From: Rachycentron canadum
Taxonomy: Eukaryota > Chordata > Actinopteri > Carangiformes > Rachycentridae
Direction: 5' to 3'
DNA length: 64,000 nt
NCBI GenBank assembly: GCA_038496675.1
Contig: CM076666.1
Coordinates: 11,649,517 to 11,713,516 of the forward strand
The notes under the pieces were generated by a model that did not search any database, was not told the origin of the DNA, and saw only the letters and a program-made list of their open reading frames with translations. A program made the translations under genes and the position numbers. Shown here piece after piece: positions 38,301-51,484 of the stretch. Every line of letters begins with the position of its first letter. Position 1 is the first letter of the stretch.

Positions 38301-41300
38301 TGTTTTTGTAAAATGAATCAAGGTTCTTCAGGATCAATACACACTTTTTGTCGCACTTAGCTTATTGTCACATGCATAAACTTGACCACCAGTTCTGGGC
38401 AGCACATCAGTTACAGTCACCAGTCTAAAAGAATCCACAACACACTAATGCAACTCTGTACAGTATCACCATCAACCCGTAACTATGGGTCTTAAAAGAT
38501 GGGGCTGTGGGATATTAAATCAAGAACAAGATGTCCAGTGAAAATGTTTGAAAATGTGATATCCAGTTAGAGTACACACACAGTCTCCACCAGTCTTTGT
38601 GGAAGCATTTAAAGTGCAATCAAATTGGTCCACCAGGGTATCAAAAGAAAACCTGATCATAAAACTTTACACAGGATCCCGCAGCAGGAATACTGCAGCT
38701 TACAGTGTTAAACATTCCTCACCCATATTTTAACCTAGAACAAAGACTTGGAAAAAAGAACTCTACAGCATCCCATTTTTTTGCACAGTATGTAGCTGAA
38801 ACTTAGAGGAATACAGTAACTTTAATATAGCCCACTATTGGACTGTCTGGACACTCAATCCAGTGTGTGTGATCCTCTAACACACACAGCTTCACATCAC
38901 ATCACCACTTGTTGATTTCCATGAAAGATCAGAGCAGCTGTCCAGGGCTGCGGTTTGGCCACTTGATTCTCAGAACGTAACAAAGGTCAGAGTGAGATGT
39001 TACAACTGACTGCACAGTGGGCATCATTAAGTCTTTCAGGTGTGCGGATGTAAAAATATGGAGGTAGGAGAAATGCAGAGCCGTGCAGTATTTATATAAT
39101 GATACTCAGTGTGGTTAGGAACAGTTGGCCCTGTGGTGGATTGCTATCATAGTCTGCTGAGGATGAAACCCAATGCTGTGTTCCTTCAGCTATGTATCGG
39201 CTCATGCTGCTGAGTGTGTGTAGATGTGGATCAGGTCTGTGTGTGTATGTGCGCATACCAGTGTACTTATGCATGTACAGTGTTAAATGACATGGCATAC
39301 ATGTAAATCTGTTCAACGAAAAGGTACAGACATTGGATTGATACAAGTGTGGCAATTTATCCTGATACTTTTCGGTCAGAGTGAAGGGCACAGCTCACAG
39401 AGGATGTCACAAGGCGTGAGAGAGGTTTGAAACGGTGTATGAGAATCCGGTTTCACAAACCGGCTGTATAGATTATCACAGGAAGCTAACCCCATGGCAT
39501 CTACCAATGCCAGCCAACATTCGGATAGTAAATAAACACTTGGACTTTCACAACAGCAGTATATGATCTAGAAATAGCTGGAGTGGGGGTATGTTTGCAA
39601 TAAGCAGCTATAATAACCACAACCTACCGATTAACAGTGCTACTTTTTCTAATTCATTCATTTATTTGGTATTTCTATTATTGTGTAATTGTATATTCCT
39701 GCTTTCCTTTCATCATTACTTCTGGTATTAGCAGCAGATGGTGTTATACTTAACTGGAAAAATCTTGGATGAATAGAGCAAAAAGAATGGAGTGATGCAA
39801 ACAAGAGCCCATAACTCTTCTTTTCTAGTTGACCTGGGGAAACCTGTGGTTGTTGTGAAAATTGGGTTTTGAAACAAGTTATTTTAGAAAAAAAATCAAA
39901 AGCATCTCTGTAGTTCCCTCTGATGTTATACAATGCAAATTTCATCACCTCCCCTTGCAGTAGATTTATGGTGTAATATGTACATGTTTGGCTCCATATA
40001 TTCCCGACTTGCAAACTGTAGAAACTAGCCTGGACTATCCCATTTTGATGATTTGTTTTTGAGCTTCATGCAACAGCTCATAAGAAAAGATAATTGCTAG
40101 AAAGTGGTTCGTTAGTACACCCTCTTGTTCATAGTCCATTGTTCCCATCCAAACTATTTGTGCCTACCACATATAGATGTGTCCACAGTGTCCAAGTGAA
40201 TGGAAATTTTTGTGTTTGGATAAGCTCCCATTGTCTATGTACTCATAACACAACAGTGGCAGTAGTCACTGTGATTGCATGATTGAAATGGGGCCTCCAG
40301 TGTCTTTGTTTCAGGCTGATCAAGAAAAGCAGACAATTCTCTAAACTCTAGTCACCATGTACCTTAAAGCTAGACTATTCTGTGTTCAACTGTGTTTAAG
40401 CCTTACACATTATATTTTAGCTGCTATTTACTGGGTCTGAGGTAGCATATGGCCTCACTGTTCCACAAGATTAGAAAATATAGTATTTACATTAAATTGA
40501 CCTCTTGACTTTCTCAACCAACTCAATTTTAGTACAGCAAATAGTAAAGTAGATAATTAAAGATTAAAAAATGAGGAAAATGGAACTGAGTCAAAGGTAA
40601 TACATGATGAAAATGGTCATGAAATGAAGCAGAAAATTATCCCTGGAGAGACTATAGAGGCTAAGTGGCCAAGGCCTGAAAAAGTAGAATCCATGTTATC
40701 TACAGTTCAAGGTAACAGTGTTATCTGTCTCGTTCAAGTTAATAACTTCCCTCCATTTACTTTGGAAGTGAATTATGGCCTCGTTTCCTTCTTGTATCAT
40801 GAGGACACATCACTCATTCACCTCACGCTCCACTCTCCCCTGCTCTTTTTTGCTAGCGCTTCCCTACATTTCTCTATCTTATCTGCCTTCTACACTCTGT
40901 GCTCACTTCAGATTTCTTATCCTCCTTTCTTGGTCAAAAGCCTGTATTGCTGCAATTCCCTTTTCACTGATTTATTTGCATTCCGTTTAGAATTAATGAA
41001 ATTGTAGCTGTATAAACCAAGGTTATGTTTGTTTGAGTGTTAGCGAGCCTACTTTCCAGACTATTGCTTAACCAGCATCTAGTAATGATCGATCTGTGTA
41101 ATCTGTCTGAATTCAGCCCAGGTAAAACTAAGGCACTGGGGGGGGGGGTAAAGGTGCAGTGAGAAGACAAGGGCAACAAAGCATTTAAATCATTGAAGAA
41201 ATTTGTTCAGCAAAAATGTTAAATTAAATTAAATGATTCATTGATTAATTGGGAAAATCTGATGAATCACCAATAAAAATAATAATTAGATGTTGCCCTA

Positions 41301-44300
41301 ATTGTAAAATTTAGAGTCAAAATTATAAATCTAAAATTCTATTCTGGCTTTCTACTCTCATCAAAATTTTGGTGTAAGTTTAAGATTAATTCAACTGACA
41401 TGAATGGGGGGTTATTGAGCTGGGTTATTTCCAGCCTGGAGCTGAAGATCTGGCACACGCTCTGTACTACAGCAGGACACAACTTACTCTGAATGACCAT
41501 TGAGGAAGTACATTGAACAGCGTTTTTGACGAAATTAAAATGCTTCTGTTTTTAGAGGATATATGGCTACAGCAGCTGGGATTAAATATTTTAGAGCACT
41601 TTTGAATTGCGAATAGGGCAATTATCATCAAATGTCATTGTTTCCACAAATTCCACCACTGAATCCATAAACTTAGAAAGACGGAAATAGGGGAAGTTTG
41701 ACATTATTGCACGAAAATAATTGCATCAATCAACAATTTTAGCTCTACTTGTATAGAATTGAAGCAGGTCCATCCTACTGCAGTCAGTGAAGCCTATTTA
41801 AGGCAACATAGTATGGCTTCAGTAAGACTGAAAAACAGTTAATAATAGAGTAGTAAAAACAGATGACATCGATATTGAGATAAAGCACTTGGTCCTCCTC
41901 CTCAAACAATGTAACTTTGATGCATAAAATTGGTGGAATTCCCCTTTAACTGTAGTAGGGAGAAATTGACTTCCTTTGCCAGGTTTCTTCATTGCCTGTA
42001 TTTTGTAGCTGATCCTGGTGGTTGATGATATTTTGATGTGACACTTTTAAAATAGTTGTTATTACTGGCTTAGATGTGTCGCATAACACTTGCTTAAGGA
42101 TGGCTAATGATGCGAGAGAATCAAGGAGGTGATGTTAGCTGAGGGCTGCAGTGTCTTTTGTGTGTTATTGGCTGGTAAAATGTATGCAGTAGGAATATTA
42201 TAATACTATTTCAGGTAAACCAAAGGAAAAAATCTAAAGACTAGACAGGCACTTGAGCTTGCCAAGGCAAATCTCTGAGGTCTGTAGTCTTGCTGAAGAG
42301 TGTGACGGGTACAGTGTGTGAAGTTGCTGGTATTTCACAGGATTTAGGGGGCTTCAAAGTCAACGTGTTTTGAAGAGAATGAAAAAGTCTTCCTGTTGAG
42401 GAAGTAACAGAGTCTGCTAGTGAAGCAAAGCATTGACAGTTTCATAGTGCAGTTCATCAAGAGATTATAGGAACTCTTTAATATTTATTATCAGTAGTAA
42501 CCACAGCAGCATGTTTATGGAAACTGCAAAGAGTGAGCCAGGACTGTACTAGCTATCCATTTTTTCTGTAATTAATGATACATTTCAATTACTTTTTTCT
42601 GTTTCTGCCATGTCCTTCGAAATTTGTTTGTGATTAATATCATCAGTATATACATACACTTGAAACTGTATTTGCTCAAGTATTTTGTCATTTGCAGAAG
42701 TCTATTATTAGACATGAACTTGTATGATTTGCTGCTATCATGACCTCTGTCACAAATAAACCATAAACTACACCAAAAGGTTGTCAATCCATTGTTTTTT
42801 CTCATTCTTCCTAGGTCCATACAAAGTTCCACTGTCGACAAGCACACACTCCAGGATCAGACACCTCCTGCCTCTCTTTTTCCTATGATGGCATGACTCT
42901 TGCTTCACGCGGAGGTAAGAAAAGTCCTCAGCCTTCTGCCAAACCCCCACAGGCAGCCATTGCTCATATTGAAGTTGTATTCATCAGCAGCCCGGCTCGA
43001 AGCCTCCAGTTTTTAGATCCAATGTTTGATCACTGATCTTAAGCAATGATTTTTAAACAGAGAGGAAGCACCTCTCTTTCTGATTGTGCAACAGAATAGG
43101 GACCACCACCAACTAAACATAGATGATTTACAAGACACATAAACATCAATTGACATCATTTCTGGTCAACAGGTTAATAAAGAAAAACCATCACCCAACA
43201 TAATTTTATCACATAAATGAAAAATAACTGTATAATAAGGAACATGTGGTACACCAGTTGTAAGGTGAATAATTTAAAAAAAAATCTGTTAATTTCTTTC
43301 TTTAGAGTAAATCTCACAATTTACACTTTACCTGCTGTTTCCATCTATTCTCTTCTAGGTGATGATACTTTGAAAATGTGGGATATACGCAACTTCAGGA
43401 AGCCTGTGAATGTAGCTACTGGGTTAACTAACTACTTTTCCATGTGAGACTTTATAACTGTCTTCTACAATCTGTCTGTTCGCAGTTCCTGTTATGTGTG
43501 GATTACGAACTGATGTTGTCTGTGTGTAATTTTCCTTATTAGGACTGACTGCTGTTTTAGTCCAGATGACAAGCTTCTTGTGACTGGGACGTCAGTGAAG
43601 AAAGACGAGGGAAATGGGAAATTGGTTTTCTTTGACCGAGCTTCCTTTCAGAGCGTCTATGAAATAGAAGTCACCAATGCAGTAAGTTCCTCCTCAGTCT
43701 CCACAACCACAAATGCTCTCATTACAAGATCTTTTTCAGCTGGTTGATCTGATGTGTTGGTTACAAACCAAAATGACCCAAATTGATGCACAGTGGAAAA
43801 GAAACATAACTAATCCCTGATGGAACATAATGAAACCAATATGGATGTAATTTCTTCTCCATGTAAGTAGTTTGGATTCAAACAAAACTGCAACTTTACA
43901 ATATTATTATGTGATTGCACCTTATTTAAAATACAACAGTATTCTAATGTCACCTTTTGACAGCCATAAAGACTTGGCTGTCCTCATGTGGAGATCTATT
44001 TAATATGTTATTTAACCCAACACAGACATATTCCAGTGGATTAGAGCTTCATCCTATTATTTATGTTAGCTGGTATTTAAACATGTGGAAGCAATTCTTG
44101 AACAGCAAATATAGATAGTTTTGTGCACCAAGGGATTTTGGAGAGACCTATCTAGAACTGTGTAGTCATCAGCTTCTATTTATAATCTTGAAATAATAAT
44201 GCTAGAAATAGACTCCAAAAATCAATTAAAATATTATTTGAACTGATACCAGTTCTCTCAGAAAGAGAAATTAGTTTTTCTTTTTACCATAAGTGATATC

Positions 44301-47300
44301 AAATAGCTCAGTCCTCTGGCAGTTAGTGGACATTTTTCCTTTTAAATCACTGTCTCAGAAGCTCATCGTATCTCAGCTAAATAACAGCATATGTGCACTA
44401 TTTTCTCCATTTAATCTTGGATGAAAAATTAACAGTAGCATTATTTGGAGGGAAAATGCAGAGGAAGATGAGAAGAGTTATGGAGGAGGGAATGATAGCA
44501 AAAAATGAAACTTGCAAAATGGTTTGAGGTAAGCTTGGATAAAGTGGAGTAATGTGACCTTTCCTTGCTGCAAGTCATTCCCGCAAACCTTTGGCAGGAC
44601 AGCTATTGATGCTTTTACATGTACTTCCTTACATTTGAAATTAAATTATCTACGGACACAAAAAGCATTTTCCATTCACATGCACAGTGTCTACACTGTC
44701 ACACACGTTAGCATGTGGTGTACTTAATACTAATCCTGCTTTCTCAGAATTTCATTCTGAGGGCAACCAGCCCAGGTGCTGAAACGAAGGGCAGAGGCAC
44801 TGTGTTCAATATAAAAACTTTGTTTTGTCGCTTCCTGCTCCTCTGCCGTCTCCCCTTCTTCAAGCCCTTTTCAACTGATTTAGGACTGTATATCTACAGT
44901 CATAACAATGAGGGTTGACAGAGGCTAATGGCTTCTAACTTGGTGTCTCTGGCTAAGGCATGACTTTTTCACGTGGGCCATTGAGTGAACATGTTTTAGG
45001 GAGGGGGGAAGAGACAAAAGCTGGGTTTGTGTGTATGTATGCATCCCCCTGCCCTGCCAGCCAGCTGCTGTTCACTTGCAAACCTTGGCACAGCATCCAC
45101 ACTAAGTACACACCACGCTGCACAGTTGTACTAACTGAGGGGAGGGGAGGGGAGACGAAGGCACTCTGTGTTTTGGTTGACCCCATTTTATTTGAGTGAA
45201 AATGTAAGACTGAATTCACTTATTTATTGTCACAATTTTTTTAACCTAAATATAATCTGAATTTTACTTTATATTTCAGGCTTTATATTAAAATATTAAC
45301 TGGATTTCATACATTTTAATATAATAATGTGTCAAGCAGCTGTTGAATTAAACTTGAGTGTAATTCTGCATACACCTTATAACAGAGAGCTACCTAACCC
45401 TGTTAGTATGAAGTTGTAATAGAGTGATTAACAATGACACTACGTTGACATTAAATTGATTTTGAATTCATTTGATGACTAAAAATGCTAAAGTAGCATT
45501 GTTGGCATTAGTCTACTCTGTGACTGCCAACTGTGATTGGAAATATTTTGGTGTACTTACCAACCAATCTCTGTCATATTGATATCTTACACTATTGTTT
45601 GTACAAGTGTTTCTCAAAATTAAAACCACATTTCTAGCTACCCTGTTGTGTAGATGATGGTAGTAGTACACTTAGAGATGTAGAGTTTGTTTCTGGCAGT
45701 AGTTGGAAGGTGACAGTCCAACACAAGCTGACAGGTCTCTACAGTGACATCAGGTTAAAGTATACTTCACTTTTGAGCGTTCAGTATTAATTGTGTCTTG
45801 CAAAGACAATAGGTGGTATTATCTATTCATGAACAGCATAAACTACATACGTGTGGATGTCTGTTATTTAGCAGTTGTTGTATTTAAGAAGAGTATAAAC
45901 CAAATCATCTCATCAAAGAAAGACCCAGATACTTTGGGTCAAAGAGTCTGTTTAGAACTGAACAACCTACCGCCTTTCACTTTTCTAAAGAGGCTAAACA
46001 TTTGGAAATTATTTTCCCATTGGCCTTTCATTCGTTCCACCTGAAAGCTTAAACTCAGTTTCACAAGAAGGACTGCAAAAACTCTTCCTGTCTGCTCACC
46101 CACTGTGCTATACAGAAATCCTTTGGATTTCCCATGGAATCCAACCTGTTGCCATGAAAAACAAGAAAACTGGTACAGGCTGCCAGTTGTCACTTGGCAA
46201 TGGTTTTATTTGTGTTAATTTTACTAACCTCTCAAAATTTAGAGGGTAACGATTAAAGTACTTTAATTATGGGTTTTCCTCTTAAAAAGAAAATCATCCG
46301 ATTTAACTTTTGAAGCCATCCACATATTTGAGCAGTCTCTTGCTGTCTTTCAGTTTATTACTTTTGTGTAAAAGCTGTGGTTTGTGTGTCAACATTTTGT
46401 GTTGAGTGGGACCATTACACATGGAGTCTATTTGTGTACTTCAGAAACCTTTCTAAAACTCAATGAAATAAATTCTAAGTGCCCATTAAAGGTAATTGTC
46501 ATCAGTTGTTGAGAGTTGATTTTTAGTGACTCTATTTTTGATCTTTTGTCATTAACTGGACAAACAGAAACAGGTTTAGAGAAGTATCTAAGGAGAAGTT
46601 TTACATTAGGAGGGGGTAGTAAGGGATTACTACCGGATTGTCTAAAAGAAATCATTTTGAGTTCCTGGATTTTATGTTTTTTTCATAAAACGAATTCCCC
46701 ATATTCATTGATAAGTTTCTCATCCTCAGCCCCTAATCAGTCTGAGTGTAATTAGATGACCCCTGTGAAATCTCAATAGTTTTACTCAATTTTCTATTAT
46801 AATTCTGATGCTGAAAATGTAGTTTTGCAGAAGATCAGTTTTATCCAGTTGCCATGCACTCAGTGAACCTAATGAATGTGCTATTTACTATGTTTACATC
46901 AGCCATCTGCCTCTCAGATCGCCCAAGAATTTAAGTGCAGTCTTTATAAAGTGGCATGCCAGACAGGCTAGTGAAAGGAAGGGCCACCAATCATTTCTAA
47001 CTAAACAGTCTACATAACCCCAGACCTGGATTCTGGGGTGTGCATGGAAGCGGAGGCTGTTTTTGGCCCATTTGGTAAATACTTCAGACACTCTTAAGCT
47101 TATCTTAGGGGCAGGAACCAGGTGAGCACTGAGCTTTCAGCTGGATTTCAAATGGAGACCCAGGAAATCTGCAGCCATCATGTGCTTTCTCTAATATGTG
47201 TGTGCCTTTATGTGTAGTGTAAGCATTTACATTTCAGCTTACTGACACATATGTCAGTTGACATATGTATTTCGGTGTTGTGCATTGTGTGATTGCCCGC

Positions 47301-50300
47301 ACTTGCCAGCATGCATACTTCTGTTAGTTTCTTAAATTGGACTTGTAGAACACTGGTAAATAATGACACATTTAAACACATCATTTCGTGTTTTTGTTTT
47401 GTGTTTTAAAGAAAATGTCACAGTGAAAAGTGACTGATTGCACCAGATTGGTCCTGGTGCCAGGGGTTAATTGAAATGGTATTTTAATAAGCCTCCAATT
47501 TGCAACATCCATAGTGCAATAAAATAAAAAAGAACCATGGTTTTGATTGGTGCTTAGCATTAGCAATTGGCATTAGAAAAATTAGACACCTTAGAGCATC
47601 CTTTAGATCATAGGCTTATGCTTGGTATTTGACCATTTTGAAGTCAGTTTGACTCATGGGTCAAGGAGAGAAAGTTCTTGAGTACACTGAAAAATCTTTG
47701 ACCCTTTTCTCTGGAGAATAAAACGTTTCCTGAAATTCAACAGTTAAACAATTAATGAGTTTCCCCACTATGAAATAAATTATTTTTCTCATGGTGAGGT
47801 ATTTTTGTAGGTGGGGAAATATTTTTGCACACCTTCACTAGTTGCTGTTTACACATACACATACTATACCTGCCATCACATAATGCTTGATAGCTCTTGG
47901 ATAGCGAGCTGCTCTCTGTGCTATGCTCTTTAAGGAGGCCTTTGATATGAATGGCTGGTCTTTCATCCTCAGTAAAAGCAGCCGAGCTTAAAAGCTGGAA
48001 GGGAAGTCTTAACTCTGTTCTTTCTTGTGCATCTCACCAAGTAAGTCTTAGAAGATATAAAAGCCAGTTGTTCCAGTAAGGTAGTCCATAGTAATTACAG
48101 ACTTCTGGGGCATGTTCCCACTCACTGTGTAGCTGACGTGCTGAGAGTAGCATTTTTCTTTCCACTACTGCATTCAGTTGGTCTGTGTAACTCTGTAAGT
48201 CTATCAGAAGCAGCACATTTGGATCCACTCACCAGCGACTAAACAAGGCACACAGCTGCGACCGATGTGTCCCACTAGTGATGCATAACTTTATTTCATA
48301 ATCAGCATACCTATTACTGTTGTCGTATTTATCTCTAATCAGCCTCTGGTATTTTAATCTGATGGGACATTGAAGGCTGCTACTGAAGAGCTGACTGATT
48401 AAAGTTTCCTCCTCCATGATGTGATGTAATTTTGTGGACGTGGAGCATAAACAGGAGTTCCTAGAGTATAAACATGCTGCTCTGAATATCTGGAAAGCAG
48501 TCTTACTATTGGACTGGATTGAGCTGTGCTTGGCTGAGGATATCTCAGTGGATCGAGCTGGGGGTGGGCCCCACTGAACCGGTCTGTTTTAGGCTGCTCT
48601 GCTCTCTCGGGCTTGCTTGCTCCACTGTTGACAGAATTATTCGTTTGACTCTGAAAAAGCAGGCTTCGAGCTTGATTGGACTGCGTTAACCGGCTGTCTT
48701 CTCACTTTTATTTTCTCAGTTATCACTGTTCAGTGTTATGTTGCTGCACTGTGCATTGGGTGAATTCCTCTCACTTTGACAGTACCTGTGGAGTGTAACA
48801 GAATTCCTAGCTGTCGTCTCTGCTTTCCCTTGCGTGTGGGGACTGTCCGTGTTGCTTTGGCAACCCTGACAGGGCAATTTATAACTCATTACACGTTTAC
48901 ACTGAAGCACATCCACAGTGGGTAGACTACAGTCGGTCATGATACATACATGTTGATACAGGTGTTGAGTGTCCTATTGGCGCGAACAGCAGTTTTCACA
49001 GTTCATAGTCGTTTGTTAATACAACAGTTGCTATGCTAAGATAATACAGTGCAACATCCATAGTGCAAACTTATTTGAATGAGGTAATATATTATGAAAT
49101 TATTTACAAGCCATCTTCTACCTGCCAGTATATGAATGGAATATGTGAGGCTCATGTTAAGCGCATCCTTTTTAAAGCATATTCCAGAGTGTTCTATCAA
49201 TTACAGCTGGCTCTTGATCTGGTTGAGGAGATTAACCCTCATCTGGCCCATGAGCCACACACAGATACACCCACACACACCACACACACACTGAGCTGCT
49301 GGCCTTATAGTGTATAAATGCATACATTATGTTTCTGTAAAATTTTAGTAGATTAGGAATTATTTAAGTCACTCAAGCACAAAGTTAATTCATTCATTTA
49401 CATACCTGCCTGAAATGATTAAGTAATTTCATCTATGTTGTGTTTGTTGTGTCTAATGTTTTATGATTACATTGAGTTGTATTTTATAGCTTTCATATTG
49501 TAATAGTGAAGTAAAACACAAACATTTTACATTTACATTACATTCTTCCATGTATATGTATGAGTTTTTGTCTGTATACGTGTCTGTACCTGTGTGTGTG
49601 TGTGTATGTATACGCGTGCGTCTGTGTGTGTATGTATGATTGAGACTCCTTCCCCTGGTATCCTGGTGGGAAGCTGAACAGCTGGGCGCTAAGCAGCTTT
49701 CACCGTTACAGAAACTGGACGTCCCAGCCATAGTCCTACCCACCCCCCATCCTCCACTCACTGTCCTAGACCCCCGCCCCCCAGATTGCCTTCTCCGTTC
49801 TACATAAAGACGCGCCTAACACTCAGTCACTCCTTTCCAAACAGTATGTACAATTACAGGACATACACCCAGACCAGATATATAGATGTGTTAATGACGA
49901 CACTCTTAAACACAAGTCATTATAGAAAGTTGTGATGCTTTAAGAGTGTGTGTGTGAAGAAAGGAGGCACTACTGCAGGAAGTCTAGCACTTTACTATAG
50001 CTCACATATCACAGACTGAACAGAGGAACTTCATCACTGTTCAACAACTGTGCTTGTATTTCTCTCTCTGCCCCTCTCTCTCTCACATACACACACCTCT
50101 GGATAAATGTGGTCACATTTGCCTATTGGCATTGGGCCATCTGTCACACACAGACTGAGGGATCCAGCCCTTATCCCAACAACCAAATATAGTCAACTAG
50201 AGCAGCAGAGCACACTGGGACTGATCCCCACTGTACCACAAGCAACCTGGGTCACACACTCACAATACCTTCGACAATAAAATATGAGAAACATCTCCTT

Positions 50301-51452
50301 GCACATCGGCCCACAATAGGTGTTCACTACCTGCTGTTAACATGCTATTTAAAAGCATGACCTCTTAACTTCACATATACCACTTTCAATTATGGTACAC
50401 AAACATTTGAGTGGATCTTGTTGTTTCTGTCTTTCTGTTTTTTACCAGAGTGTCGTTCGCTGCCTGTGGCACCCGAAACTCAACCAAATAATGGTGGGAA
50501 CTGGTAATGGACTGGCCAAGGTCTACTATGATCCAGTCAAAAGTCACAGGTATGTTCAGTTGAGGCTGTGGTGCAATTTTTTTTTCTTTTTATTGACAAC
50601 AATGGAAAACAATTTATCCTACAACTCAGTATTAATTCTGCTATAGAACTCTCCTGTTAAAAACTACTAAATATACATACACAGATCGTCCACTAATCAG
50701 ATGGTTGGTGAATCAAGCCCTGGCTCCTTCAGTCCGTGTATTAAAGTATGCTTGGACAAGATACTGAACCCCAAATCATCTCTATTCCATCAGTGCATGA
50801 GTGTGTTTGACTGGTACAAGGGCTCTGTGTGAAATCACTGTATGAATGTGAGTGTAAATGAGTGAATTTTAAGCGCTTACATTGTTAAGTGCTTTGAGTG
50901 GTTGATAAGACTAGAAAAGCACTATATGCCCATTGCAGATATACTCACTGATATTTAAAATGTTGTCAAGTTGCCAGGAAAAATTATTTGACCCAGATGT
51001 TTGGAAGCATTTCTCCAACTCAAACTCTCATATGTTTCTGTGTTAGTTAAAGCAAATACCATCAGTCATTGTTGTTCAACGTGTCACTCAGTGCATCACT
51101 GTGGCTCTTGTTTGTATTTTTCTGTTTAACAGTTGGATTCTGTAGCACAGTGGTATAAGCAATATTAGTCTGTGGCTGCAAGGAATTGTTAGTATTAAAA
51201 ATTAATTTAGCCTTTTCGGGTGAATTAAAAAGGCAAGGCTTTATCCTTGATGTCTTGTTTTCGGTATGATACCTTCAATATCAAAATATTTGTAACCAAC
51301 TCATTCTTTTCCAGAGGGGCTAAACTGTGTGTTGTGAAGAGCAAGCCGAAAAAGAAACAGGCAGAGACACTAACACAAGATTACATCATCACACGTAAGT
51401 TCGCCATCATCTGTGCTTGTATACAAACACAAATGCACACGCACACGCCCGT

Positions 51453-51484
<32 letters not shown>

